From Parapristionchus giblindavisi (Eukaryota; Nematoda; Chromadorea; Rhabditida; Diplogasteridae): a DNA stretch of 64,000 nucleotides. The stretch covers positions 556,001 to 620,000 of the forward strand of contig CALSFV010000251.1 in assembly GCA_943737045.1 (NCBI GenBank). The letters run 5' to 3'. The translations under genes were made by a program, and so were the position numbers. Position 1 is the first letter of the stretch. Each line of letters begins with the position of its first letter. Under the pieces are notes generated by a model, which was given only the letters and a program-made list of their open reading frames with translations, ran no database searches and was not told the origin of the DNA. Below are positions 39,999 to 54,000 of the stretch, in pieces.

Positions 39999-42900
39999 TT
40001 ACTTTTTGTGTTGTCGGAGTTCGCGGACTGATTTCGTCATTCCTCCGCATAGTGAATCGGATACAAAAACGATGATAACACACAGAATCAAGGCGGACGC
40101 GGGATAGGTGATGAAGTAGTGCTCCTGAGGCGTTGATACTCAGGCAATATACGCAGACAAAAAAAACGTTTTCTGCTCACATCAAACTTTCGATAAAATC
40201 CCATAAATGGACTGATGTGCTGCTGGCAGTTAATGCCTTCGTAGTTCCAGCTGCACTCGCACTCAAAACTGAAAATATACGCAGTTAAATTACAATGATA
40301 CTCAGCGTATGCAGCATATGAAGAAATCTTTATTGTGCCTCTTACTGTCTGATAGATTTCTCCGAATTCACGCATGTTCCTTCCTCGCCGCACTCACGGT
40401 TTCCTAAACATCAAAACTCACAAATCTTTCATTTTTTTCTTAATCAATCGATAATACCAGGAACCAATCAATATTGTATTGATAATCGATATTGATAATC
40501 GATATCTAACCTTTGTACAGGCAATAATCCACGATACTCTCGCAGTAATGGCCCGACGTTCCATTGGCGCAGTGGCAACTGCAAAACGTTTAATTATAAT
40601 TCAAATTTAAACAAATTAAATAAATTTTAATTCATTAACACACTCATGTGTAGAAATATAAGCAACTGCAAAGCATAAAATTATAAACTAAATTTTAAAC
40701 AGTTTTTTTCTGGTTTAATTACCCAAGTTTGAGGTAATTCATCCTGATGATGATGCGTATATAGCATCGAAACGTCAATAAATAATCAATTCATTCTTCT
40801 TGTCTCACATCGGCCACACTCAAGAAATACATTCTATTCTATCACTCATAATGACAAGAATCACACAGTATCTATCTTTCATCAAGTGTTTTACTCCATT
40901 AACATACTCATAAGTGTATTCCTTGTTCACTTCGCACAGAGCGTCGTTCTCGCACAGATGCGCCTCGCACGCTCCTGAAATGGTCGGTGATCTTTGCTTT
41001 TCGGCTTCTTTTTCTTTAATTTGATCTTTGATCTTTGATTCTCACCCGATGGTCTCTCACAGAAAGGAGGTGCGAATCCGGGCGCGCAAACGCATCTGAA
41101 TGATTAATCAATCGATATTCTCTATTAATCAATCGATATTCTCTATTAATCAATCGATATTCCCTATTAATCAATCGCTATTCTCTATTAATCAATCGAT
41201 ATTCTCTATTAATCAATCGATATTCTCTATTAATCAATCGATATTCTCTATTAATCAATCGATATTCTCTATTAATCAATCGATATTCTCTATTAATCAA
41301 TCGATATTCTCTATTAATCAATCGATATTCTCTATTAATCAATCGATATTCTCTATTAATCAATCGATATTCTCTATTAATCAATCGATATTCTCTATTA
41401 ATCAATCGATATTCTCTATTAATCAATCGATATTTCTATTAATCAATCGATATTCTCTATTAATCAATCGATATTCTCTATTAATCAATCGATATTCTCT
41501 ATTAATCAATCGATATTTCTATTAATCAATCGATATTTCTATTAATCAATCGATATTCTCTATTAATCAATCGATATTCCCTATTAATCAATCGATATTC
41601 CCTATTAATCAATCGATATTCCCTATTAATCAATCGCTATTCTCTATTAATCAATCGATATTCTCTATTAATAAATCGATATTCTCTATTAATCAATCGA
41701 TATTCTCTATTAATCAATCGATATTTTCTATTAATCAATCGATATTCTCTATTAATCAATCGATATTCTCTATTAATCAATCGCTATTCTCTATTAATCA
41801 ATCGATAGTCTCTATTAATCAATCGATATTCTCTATTAATCAATCGATATTCTCTATTAATCAATCGATATTTTCTATTAATCAATCGATATTCTCTATT
41901 AATCAATCGATATTCTCTATTAATCAATCGATATTCTCTATTAATCAATCGATATTCTCTATTAATCAATCGATATTTCTATTAATCAATCGATATTTCT
42001 ATTAATCAATCGATATTCTCTATTAATCAATCGATATTCTCTATTAATCAATCGATATTCCCTATTAATCAATCGATATTCCCTATTAATCAATCTCTAT
42101 TAATCAATCGATATTCTCTATTAATCAATCGATATTCTCTATTAATCAATCGATATTTTCTATTAATCAATCGATATTCTCTATTAATCAATCGATATTC
42201 CCTATTAATCAATCGATATAATCAATCCTATTAATCAATCGATATTCCTCTATTAATCAATCGATATTCTCTATTAATCAATCTCTATTAATCAATCGAT
42301 ATTTTCTATTAATCAATCTCTATTAATCAATCGATATTCTCTATTAATCAATCGATATTCTCTATTAATCAATCGATATTCTCTATTAATCAATATATTT
42401 CTATTAATCAATCGATATTCTCTATTAATCAATCGATATTTTCTATAATTCTCTATTAATCAATCGATATTCTCTATTAATCAATCGATATTCTCTATTA
42501 ATCAATCGATATTTCTATTAATCAATCGATATTCTCTATTAATCAATCGATATTCTATATTAATCAATCGATATTCCCTATTAATCAATCGATATTCCCT
42601 ATTAATCAATCGCTATTCTCTATTAATCAATCGATATTCTCTATTAATCAATCGATATTCTCTATTAATCAATCGATATTCTCTATTAATCAATCGATAT
42701 TTTCTATTAATCAATCGATATTCTCTATTAATCAATCGATATTCTCTATTAATCAATTGCTATTCTCTATTAATCAATCGATATTCCCTATTAATCAATC
42801 GATATTCCCTATTAATCAATCGCTATTCTCTATTAATCAATCGATATTTTCTATTAATCAATCGCTATTCTCTATTAATCAATCGATATTCTCTATTAAT

Positions 42901-45900
42901 CAATCGATATTCTCTATTAATCAATCGATATTCCCTATTAATCAATCGATATTCTCTATTAATCAATCGATATTCTCTATTAATCAATCGATATTCTCTA
43001 ATAATCAATCGATATTCTCTATTAATCAATTGCTATTCTCTATTAATCAATCGATATTCCCTATTAATCAATCGATATTCCCTATTAATCAATCGCTATT
43101 CTCTATTAATCAATCGATATTTTCTATTAATCAATCGCTATTCTCTATTAATCAATCGATATTCTCTATTAATCAATCGATATTCTCTATTAATCAATCG
43201 ATATTTCTATTAATCAATCGATATTTCTATTAATCAATCGATATTCTCTATTAATCAATCGATATTCTATATTAATCAATCGATATTCCCTATTAATCAA
43301 TCGATATTCCCTATTAATCAATCGCTATTCTCTATTAATCAATCGATATTCTCTATTAATCAATCGATATTCTCTATTAATCAATCGATATTCTCTATTA
43401 ATCAATCGATATTTTCTATTAATCAATCGATATTCTCTATTAATCAATCGATATTCTCTATTAATCAATTGCTATTCTCTATTAATCAATCGATATTCCC
43501 TATTAATCAATCGATATTCCCTATTAATCAATCGCTATTCTCTATTAATCAATCGATATTTTCTATTAATCAATCGCTATTCTCTATTAATCAATCGATA
43601 TTCTCTATTAATCAATCGATATTCTCTATTAATCAATCGATATTCTCTATTAATCAATCGATATTTTCTATTAATCAATCGATATTCTCTATTAATCAAT
43701 CGATATTCTCTATTAATCAATTGATATTCTCTATTAATCAATCGATATTTTCTATTAATCAATCGATATTCTCTATTAATCAATCGATATTCTCTATCAA
43801 TCGATATTCTCTATTAATCAATCGATATTTTCTATTAATCAATCTATTCTCTATTAATCAATCGATATTCCCTATTAATCAATCGATATTCCCTATTAAT
43901 CAATCGATATTCCCTATTAATCAATCGCTATTCTCTATTAATCAATCGATATTTTCTATTAATCAATCGCTATTCTCTATTAATCAATCGATATTCTCTA
44001 TTAATCAATCGATATTCTCTATTAATCAATCGATATTCTCTATTAATCAATCGATATTCTCTATTAATCAATCGATATTCTCCACTCACCTAAATCCATT
44101 ATTGGCCTCTTTCTCGGTACAAATACTGGCCGAACCATCGTCAGGGCAACTGACGCATCTGCAAAGTTAAACTTTGAACTTTTAATCTTTGATCTTTGAT
44201 GTTTAATCTTTGATCGCTCACTTTCCATGATGGCACGGATTCTCCTCTGCAGCACAGTGACCGGTGCCAGAGTAGACGCAATCGTTGCCTGAATAAGTGA
44301 GCATCGACATTGAAACAGCGCGTAAGCTTTTGACGGAATAATCCGATAAAGGAATAGAATAATTCGATCCCTCATCGAGCAAAATTTGAACCACTCTGCT
44401 CTAGCGGAATTCCATTGCAGACAAAGAAGGCGCGTTTCTTTTGAGTTTACCAGCTCAGTCAGCAGTTTTTCGCACACAAATAAGATGAGACAATGTAACC
44501 AGCGCGGAGAGTTTCAACTTAGCACGGGGTATTTGGAATATCTCCCCTTCATTTAGTGATATGCTTGATAGAAATGAATTGTTTGCTTGATTTATTGATT
44601 GATTCGAATATATCTCACCATTTTGTTCGTCTCCAATATCGCAAATACATCGATAACTCTGCACGTTAGGATCGCTCTTCTCGAACGGAATAGCGATACA
44701 TTCGGCCTTTAAAAATAATATTAATATTAAAAATAATATTTATATTTATTAATTAGAATTTTTGAAAATACATTGGGTCCGCACGGGTCGCGTGCACATG
44801 GAGCGAATGTTTCGCATCGTTCGCCCACGAATTCTTCATGGCATCTCAAATAATGATTGATTGACTTTTCCCACATATGGGCACCAACTAGTAGCATAGG
44901 ATCTCGATTTATAGAATTATTGATTGGTTAGATGTCAAATAACTTTATCCGAACTACAAGTGAAGCACAAGTCTACTCAAAATGGTATACTGCAATGAAT
45001 GTCGCTGAATGTCACTTGAAGTTACTTTGATTAGCTTTAGGTCACTTCAAGTATGTTTTTGATGACCCAGAGTTGTCCCTAATTGTCACTCACTCGCACC
45101 GCCTCTCATTGTTGGTATCCACACAAGTTCCGTGTCTGAGCGAGGTGCAACGACTTTCCTGGATTTTATTTAATTTTTTTAATATAGTAATTCAATGTTT
45201 ATTCATTTTAAAGGCACACCCGAGCTAATTTGAAAATCTCCCCTCTGACAATTATATCTTGCAGACAAAGGAAGCGAGAGAATGTGGTCAGAGCGGAGAG
45301 TTTCAAATTAGAAAACTACCTCAGTCATGTTACGTTTCCTCTCCTCCAGGGTGACATCGCATAGGGAAGTTAGCTTCTCCTGAATTTTTGTAATTTTACA
45401 ATATGTTTATTAAATTGAAATTGAAAATGTAAGAAAATTAAGAACGGAAAAAAATTAACAGAGCCTTCTTGGCCAACGCTGAAAGCGAATAATCCATCTG
45501 CTAGAATCAATCCAAAATCATTTAACTTTATTGTATTTAATCAATCAAAACAGTACAATGTAAAAAGGCATTTTACAACCTGATTTCGCTATATAACAAA
45601 GTCGATTATTGGTCCACGGTCCATAATTAAAGTAATTTAAAAGACTTGCATTGCACCACATTCCGAAGTGCAAAGGAGGGCATATGCAACGCGGTAAGGG
45701 GAAGTATGTGTTGTTCACTAAATTCTAACATTAGCTACATTTGAAACAAATTTAAAACACATCCCGAGCTAAATTAACTCTCCGCTCTGACACAACTCTA
45801 TCGCTTTCATTGTGTACAAGAGTAAAAGTAGCTCGTGATGCGCCTCAATTTTAAAAATCATTTGAAAAATAAAATTAATTTTAAAAATCAAATAATAAAT

Positions 45901-48900
45901 ACCAGTTCCGAGGACTACACTGCATTCCCCAGCAGCGCATGCAGATACTTGGCTAGTGCAACTAAAAGAGATCAATTGAAAATATGTAAATCTTAGAGTA
46001 GAGAGTGTTTCAGCTTTTATTCTTGTAGAACTTTTTTGGTAGTCAGACAATATTCAAATATTATGTGAGCCACCAAAAACGTGAGCCCACCCCATGTTCG
46101 TACCGCACAGCAACTCCGATACTCCGTACAGGATCGATCCACTTAAACGAATAATAATAATAATAATAATAATTTATTAATATTATTATTAGTATAGCAA
46201 CATTTACAAAATTACTTGGCAGTGAAGCTTCAATAAATTGATTATGATAATGAAAGTTCTGACTTTCCAACTTTTTCACATTCTCAAAATTCGTAATGTT
46301 ACTGAAATACTCGGAGATGCTAGCACAGGGATTGATCCGAACCATCGAATTGGTCAGGTTGAGGAACTCGCAATGCTCACCTGAACGTCACGATTTATTT
46401 TATTGAAAAAAAGTCATGATACTCTCGATTTTTAATATTAAACAAGTGTTTTTTCTATAGAACATGAACATAAGTTATATTTTTTCCGCATCTAATATAT
46501 TCTTAAGTAGCTTTTGAGAAAAAAAAGCATTAAAACGTAAGATAATCAGGAACTGACCCCCGACGTGCAACGAACCCTCGGTCACTTGGCCCGTGACATC
46601 AGGACAGTTGCACCTAACATACTAATTTTGGTAAACTTTGTATTTCGAAAAAGTGCAATTTCACTATTAGAACCTTGCTGTGAACGTGCCCGCTTTCGCA
46701 TCGAAATCATTGATACAGACGCCTTCATTGTGGCAAGGCCAAGTGGCGCATGGAAGCAGAGTTTCGCACTGAATGTAAAGTGTTTTTTGATCTTTGATCT
46801 TTGATCTTTGATCTTCGATCTTTGAGCTTTGATCTTACATGTTGTCCGGTATACTCTGGAGAGCAGAGGCAGGAGCACGCGTCCCCGTTGACCATGGGGT
46901 ATCCGTGTCCCATGCAGAAATCCTCTTCGCACCTGAGAAAATCCGGTTTGTCAGCATATTTCGATTTAAATTTTTGTCCACATTTTGGAATGAATATTTC
47001 AAAATATCTCACAGTCGTTCCTTTTTGGAATAATCACACAATACTCCTTGGTAGCCGAGCTTGCACTGGCATCTACAACATCAGCGTTTATAAGAATACC
47101 GGATCAGAAGTCAAAAAGGGTCCGAAAGTCAAAAGGGTCCGAAAAATAAAATAAACACGAAAGAAATGGCCTTTTGCTAGACTTTTATGGTATACTTTTA
47201 GGCTGGTCCGATGTAGTACAAAATAATCATACAATCAGTGCTTACTTATATCGAATTTCGATCGCGAGGTCCTTTTGCTCTATTTCGGTATTGTCAGCAT
47301 CTAGAAAACATTTTTCAAATTAATTAAATTAATATTTTTCAAAGATATGATCGTACTTGCCATCCGTCGCGCGCACAGATCTCCGCTGCGAGAGGAGTTC
47401 TGTAGAAAAAAATCGATAAATGCATGATGTAAAAGTTATTTCCATACGAAAGATTATGATGCGTAACACTGAACCAAATGCAATACATTAAATGCCGAAA
47501 CAGTTTCCCCAAGTAGTGTTGTATGGGAAAAAGAAACGAAAAGAAAATAATACCAAACATCCCGCATACGCATCGAGATCCTTCTGGAATCCCTTCAAAC
47601 GATCTCGATCCATAACTATTTGCGTTTCTCCAATGCTAAAGTAAAAGAATTATGTAGTGCGACAATACTTTGTATAATTAAATTAATTTATCTACGCCCG
47701 AGGCGCAACAGCAATTGAATGAACGTACGCACTTTATAAAACGCTTACGTGTAACATACTCCTCCATTTTGACACAAGTGATCCTCACACGCTCCCTTGT
47801 CCGCGACCAATTCGCATCGCTTACCATAGTGACTCTCGCGGCAGTTGCAGTAGAACCTAAAATTTATTTCATTCAGAACCTCCACACAGTGTCTCTATTG
47901 AGCACACTCACAGAAAATTTCCTAAGGGAAATGCTGGAACTGCGATTCCCTTAGGGAATAATTCCCTTATCCACGCATAATCCCTAATATGTAAGGGGAA
48001 TTTTTACTAGGGAATTATTCCCTTAACGAATTCCCTTACATATAAGGGATTTCCAATGCATGTATGAGCGCGTCCGACTACGGCTATCATCAAGTTTTAC
48101 GAGAGTCCAAACATGTTCACATGGCTTAGTGGCAAGACTGTTGTGTAGCGATCCGAACCTCGCAGGTTCGATTCCAACCCAGTGTAAGTCAACTTTGCCC
48201 ATTTTTCTTATTGTTTAAATCTATTTCAAATCCCTTAAAGAAGGGGACCCATGAGTTGGCATGGCTGACTCCCGCCACGATAAGCATGCTGGCTATTGTT
48301 TATATTATATGGTAATTGGCGTAAGGGATAATGAGAAAAGGAGAGAGATAGTATGCAAATTCAATGAGCACTCTCTACATGCCTAGAAAGTTGTACTCTC
48401 AATGCTCATAGTGAGCTTTAAACATATCGGGAATCAATATCAGATATGTCTTTCGATTTGTGTGATGAATGTCTATCATACTATCCGAACAGTCTTATTA
48501 CGAAAAAACTCGTGGGTCTCCATCTTTAAATGTAAGGCAGTAATTCCCTTATATAACTGGGAATAATTCTCTTGGGGTACCTTAGCCAGGGAATTATTCC
48601 CTTAAATATAAGGAAAATTTCTGTGAGTGTATTACGGTATTTGCAGTTATAAAAGTCGGGTTACGGTACTTTCCGTTGTCGTTGCGGCAAGTTCCGCCGT
48701 TGAGACAGAGTTCATCAGAAGTAGCGCATGGATTGAATTTGACCACTCCAGGTACGTCTTTCAGTAAAGTTCGATCCTCTTCACCTTCTTCTATCTGGTA
48801 ATTATTGCAGATTAAGCATTGTACAGTTTTTGTAAGGTTTTTACTGTTTCAGAATCCGAACGGAAATATAAAACAAACAAAAGTTCAAAATCAAAGCACA

Positions 48901-49703
48901 CTGGTCCGAAAGTCTTTAAGATATTCCTACTCAACGGAAATATATGATGCGCGCAGCAGCAGGATGTACAAAAAAACTCGACCGGGCTGCACTGTATACA
49001 CTAACATCAATTTGCGGTCGAGCAGTGAAATAGCTCTTCATCTTCATCACTCGAGGCAGAACCTTCCCTCGGAACCTGGACGCTCTTTCTGAAGTTGGGA
49101 TCCCTCAGAAGCAGCCAAATATGAATTTTAAATTTTTTTTTAATTTCAAAATTTTAAAAGTGAGCTAATTACCCTCCTCTTCCGGGCTTGCTTTGAATCG
49201 AAAAGAACGCTCCCTCGGCTGTTGACCACGCAAGAGATAGGTAAGACCTGCACAAATTGTGTTGAGTAGTGAGAGAAATCGATGAGCGGTCGCTAAGATC
49301 AAATATCAATCGTGGAAAGCGATTGCGGAATATCATCATCATAGTATTATAGAGAACGAATGAATGTTAGAGACACAAATTGGGTTGGTTGCGTTAGAAA
49401 CTTTTAATAAAAAAAACTCTAAAACTATGTGAAAGGAAGATGCTTTTTTGCTTTATCATCATCGCCCAAATTCGCGTAGTTTCTTTAGGCTTAGGCTCTC
49501 TGATTCTGGGACTGTCGGAAGTAAGAATAGCTTTTTCCCCATGCACATCAGAGTCCTACTCTTGATAAATGTGTTTCAAATCGTAAAAAACCTTTAGGCT
49601 TAGGCTCTCTGATGTTCACAATCGAGATATTTTCTAAACTTAGATGATATCACTATCAAACAAATAAAGACTTACAGCAGAGTAATACCAATCGGCCGTT
49701 CAT
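39999..49703 (-). CDS. EGF-repeat type I membrane protein, copy 2
   Basis: Exons 49676-49703, 49173-49247, 49006-49088, 48670-48794, 47749-47856, 47554-47635, 47357-47399, 47246-47300, 47013-47072, 46839-46932, 46674-46768, 46558-46613, 46263-46380, 46091-46141, 45919-45961, 45320-45379, 45094-45158, 44772-44844, 44619-44706, 44222-44288, 44090-44158, 41046-41095, 40908-40974, 40511-40578, 40346-40403, 40181-40268, 39999-40124 match copy 1 in number, size and phase (664 residues, stop TAA instead of TAG). Signal peptide, about ten EGF modules, one membrane span and basic tail are all kept. Two oddities: the intron between exons 21 and 22 is 2,994 nt of minisatellite, and the exon 13 donor reads AAAGTCAG where copy 1 has AAAGGTAG, so the GT is shifted one base and normal splicing would break the frame. 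It may be a decaying copy. Confidence 0.8.
41098..44085. repeat. 21-bp minisatellite, about 142 units, fills one intron
   Basis: Tandem TATTAATCAATCGATATTCTC with variants (CGCTATTCTC, ATATTCCC, ATATTTTC and a 20-bp ATATTTC form). Blocks marked by the rare CAATTGCTATTC variant recur at about 42756, 43030 and 43468, showing higher-order duplication. It occupies all but a few bases of the intron between 41095 and 44090. Confidence 0.98.
47905..48629. mobile_element. TA-type MITE interrupted by a nested element
   Basis: Duplicate of 17913-18346 with the same CACTCACAG termini (left TA now CA). It is split by 48239-48525 and still holds the tRNA-like boxes. Confidence 0.8.
48239..48525. mobile_element. 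287-bp TTAA MITE nested in older MITE
   Basis: Begins AGAAGGGGACCC and ends GGGTCTCCATCT, with TTAA on both sides (48235-48238, 48526-48529). The orthologous position in copy 1 (18243-18246) has a single TTAA and no insert. It is a diverged relative of 58535-58823. Confidence 0.9.
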
Positions 49704-51024
49704 CACTTCATAAACGTAAAGAATGAGCTCTATTTGTTCTATTTGTTCCCCTCTCATTTTAATCCCTCATTATGATCAATCAAACAAGTTTCATTCAAAT
49801 CGGTGAGACAAAAGTTTAAACTCTCGGAAAAGGGTCTCATTTTCTTACGTTTTCACAGGAAATCCGTGTCATCCATTTCCATAATTCTTATGTAAAACAA
49901 ATCATCTATGAAAACAATACTTTTATCGATTCATCTACTATGTTTACAATTGTTGCTAGGCAATCAATCACGCTCAATAATGTACCATATCAAACATATT
50001 ATTGATTGATTGGTGGAGATAATAAACTCTTCAGGGCAGATATATAATATGTGGGGGTTGGACATCACAACGTTGTAAAATTAATATGAATAAATAAAAT
50101 ATATGATAAGTGATCGTTGGGTTTGGCAAGGCAAAAGTAGCGAATATCGATTGAATAAATCAATCAATAGTGAGCAGTATCGATTTGATTCGCAGAATTC
50201 TATAAGGGTGGAGTAACGCGGGGAAGCACCAACAAATCTACGGAAGTGAAATAGGGGAAGGGGTTAACAGGAAACTCCAAGCAAATCTGGAACTCTCCGC
50301 TCTGGTCATACTCTCTCGCTTTCGTTGTCTACGAGAGAGTATTACCAGAGATTAACATTAGCTTGGGGTGCGCTTCAGTCGTACACCCACAAGCTCATTT
50401 GAAACCGTGAAAATACGAGAATGTCTTGCCAGATCGATTTCACATGAGCTTGAGGTGTTTTTTTTGTCAGGACAGAATAATTCGTTCTGAGAAATATTCC
50501 TAAAACAACACTTTTTAAATTATTGATTGAGCAAGAAAATAGTGCGTACAAATCGATTTGAACATGGTGAAAAACGAAGAAAGGATAAAGTGAAAAAGGC
50601 ACTTCGGAATTTTCTAAAAAGTAGAGATTAATCGATAAATCGATAAGTAGGCGAAGTTAGTTCGAGATTATCGATTAGTGAATAAGGCAATAAATATACT
50701 CTCTATACATGCTCTGATATAAATATGTAATATAGAAAAATCTGTAAATTATTAGTAGTGGTGTAAACAAAACAAACTAAAAATGAGGCAAAAGAACATT
50801 GTAGTGCCACACGGAATCAATATGCACCGTGCAATCTAGACGTACGGTGGGGGTAAAACAGGGGGTCTTGAACGGAAATCATGGATTACTGTAGGCCGAT
50901 TATCGATTATTTCGGCTCACAGAAATCAACATGCACCGTGCATTCTAGACATACGGTATGCGCGCGAGGGTACAACAGGGGGTCTTGGACGGAAATCATG
51001 GATTACGGTAGCATCGATTATCGA
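49704..51024. other. Intergenic spacer, duplicate of 19421-20741
   Basis: Same content as unit 1, including the foldback repeat at about 50268-50375 and the 109-bp two-copy repeat at 50816-51033. No gene. Confidence 0.5.
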
Positions 51025-54000
51025 TTATTTGGGCTGATGAAGGGACGAGGCAGAGGATGGTCGAGGGAGGGTACCGGATGATGATGTGGTGTTGTATCCA
51101 CTCGAGTGACGAGTGACAACGATCTCGACGAGTCCTGTGGCAGCCTTCAGTCGATCGACGATGTGTTGAGGAGAGACGTTGCCCACCTTCTCGCCGAATA
51201 CCTGCAGTTTTAGTAATATTAATAATTTTTATTTTATTTTATTAATTTCATTAATATTTTACAATAGTAAAAATGAGAAGTGTATTATGAAGAAAGTCGG
51301 ACCAGGATTTATGAACATTGCAAGAAACAAGGATCAGTGGATCATGTAACTACAGATCCGGTGACCCACCGTATAGTTGATCTCGATAAAGTGTTTAGAT
51401 GTGAATGTAAATATTATGAAAAAAACATGCAAATGTTCAATTTCAAAAGGTTAAAGGGAGTATAACCTCTCTCAATGGTCTCTTCGACGCGCAATGCTTT
51501 CTAGTTATTATAGAACAGAGAAATAGTGTGCACAATGCAGAGACCATTGATAGAGGTAGCGCTCCCTTTAACGCATCGAAGTTTCGGTCTTTGGACGTAC
51601 CTTAACTATCCTATCTCCCACTCTCAATCGACCATCGCTCTCGGCTATCGATCCGGCTCCGATCATGCGCACGAACACGCCCTCGCACGCCACACGCTTC
51701 GCCAAGCTCAGACCTGAAGGTCAAAGATCAAAGATCAAAGATCATCCGAGATCAAAGATCAAATATCAAGAACTACAGTCACAATACGCTTGCACATTAC
51801 GATGGACCACACTACGTTCAAACTCACTCTCAATTCACACGGGATTTGTAGCGGTCGAGTAAATCTGTATATTAAAGATCAAGGTACAAAGATCAAACTA
51901 CAAAGATCAAAGATCACATTACAAGTTCCAAAAACGACTAACCGATTGGGGCGCCGCTGCTTCGATCAAGAACTATGCGGATTCGCTCTTGACTTGTGGC
52001 TTTCTTCAGTCGAAGAGTCACCGTATCTCCGCCACCTCGAAGCATCGCAACGACGTCTTTGTGGGCCTTGCCATCAGTGGCCACTCCGTTCACCTGACAA
52101 TATAGGGTCATCATGTCCAAACTTTGCTGTTCCTTTTCTTCGTTAGCCTTTCAAAATGGGCTTTTCGGGAGGTGGGGGCGCGGTGCGAGGGTGTTTCTCA
52201 GTGAATAAATAGACAAAAATTATATTGATAGTAGTGACAGCTTAGGTGTTTGGGAGTTTGAAGTATCCAATTGTTTTTGCGTTGAACTTGAATGGTTTTT
52301 TTCAAGGGTTGTTCACATATTTTAACACTTTATTAACTGAGAAATCCGCCTAACATTATTGCAAAAATGTACTCACAGCGATGAGCCAATCCTGCTCGCT
52401 GATATCTGGATGACCAAGGGCGGGTTTGGCGGTGAGAGCTTGGATGCGAACCTTTCCCTCGGATGAGGCCACCTGCACACCCAGAGAACCATTGTCGTTG
52501 CGGGTCAGTGACACCTGAGTTAAAGTAAAGTCAAGGAGTATTATAGCCATGATTATAATAATCAATTTATGCCACAGTATTCTGGTTTGAGCCATGTTTC
52601 TTCGAAAGCCTGATAAGCGAGAAAGCATTAATCCTGAGTGAGATGTTGAGCGCTCCTTCTGGCTTTCAAAATGCGGTCCAGGGATAAATAAGATATCGTG
52701 AGCAATTGATCTTGTGATGAATCACATAAAATACCACAACTCATAAAGATATTGAAGACATTGAAGACTAACCAAGTATATTTCAGGTCAAATTAAAATA
52801 TATTCATTATTATTTACAAAAATCACTCACGTCAACGATGTCTCCGTCCTCATCCTCACTCTCTTCACCGACCTCTTCTAGCTCGTCCGCCCAGTCGAGG
52901 TTAGACCTCCTGCAATAGATCCAATCGATAATTATTATCGTCGCCGTTGTATCTACCGTAACCCATCTTTTCTATCTCGTATGTACAGTGGGAATGTTAT
53001 ATATTTTATACCGTTGCCTAATGCACTGTTACATTTGCCTTACGTGCCTACGCCGTAACCCCTCCGCCGCGTGTCCGACGCGACGGAGGGGGTTACGGCG
53101 TAGACTCGTAAGGTAAATGTAACAGTGCATAAGACATGACTACCCCAAACCAGCTACATATACCGCAACCTCACCGTACCTCGGGCTAGTACAGTGACAT
53201 TACCGTACCTCGGGAAAATACCAATAGTCTACCCTACTTTATGAAACTACCGTACCTGGGGAAAGTACCGTATGCATCGCTCCTCCTCTTCGGTCGTTGA
53301 TCCATCATCGTCCTCTCATCCCCATTCCGTCCTCCCTCATCATCTCCCTCTCCATAGAGTGACGTCGATTGCGGCAGACGATACTCTCCCGTGGTCTCTT
53401 CGTCAGAATCAGCCAAGTGATGACTGAAATAGAATATTAATATTTAAAATTAAAATTAATATCTACAAACACCATATGGCTCATTATTACCTAACTAATC
53501 ACATTATATAATTTATCGGACTAATGACACGTGCGAGGGATGGTCCCATCAATGAGAGATTTACCACCCCATTACCACCCCATTCTATCCTTTCTTTCCT
53601 CAAGTATCTTGTCCAATATTACCCTCTTTCAATCATCTAGCTATGTCGAGAGTATTCAGTTATCCATTGTTTCTGCTTTTTAAACCTGTATTGTTTCATG
53701 CTGAGCATGTCGATAAATATATATATATATATATTATTTTGCATTTAATGTGGCGAGAATCAGTCACTTGTCACTAGTCCTAGTGACAGTCTCTCTCTCT
53801 GATGACTGCAAACGAATATTTTATATCCTCCGAATGTTTTTTTTCGTTTGAAAGTATAGTTAGGAATGATAATATTATATTTTTCGTTTCTTAGACAAGA
53901 GAAAAGTAACGACAGACTGGGCATTATATATTAACTAAAAAGGATTAAGGATGTATCTAGGAGCGATCAAGAGGTACATACTACAAGTAAGAAATTATAT

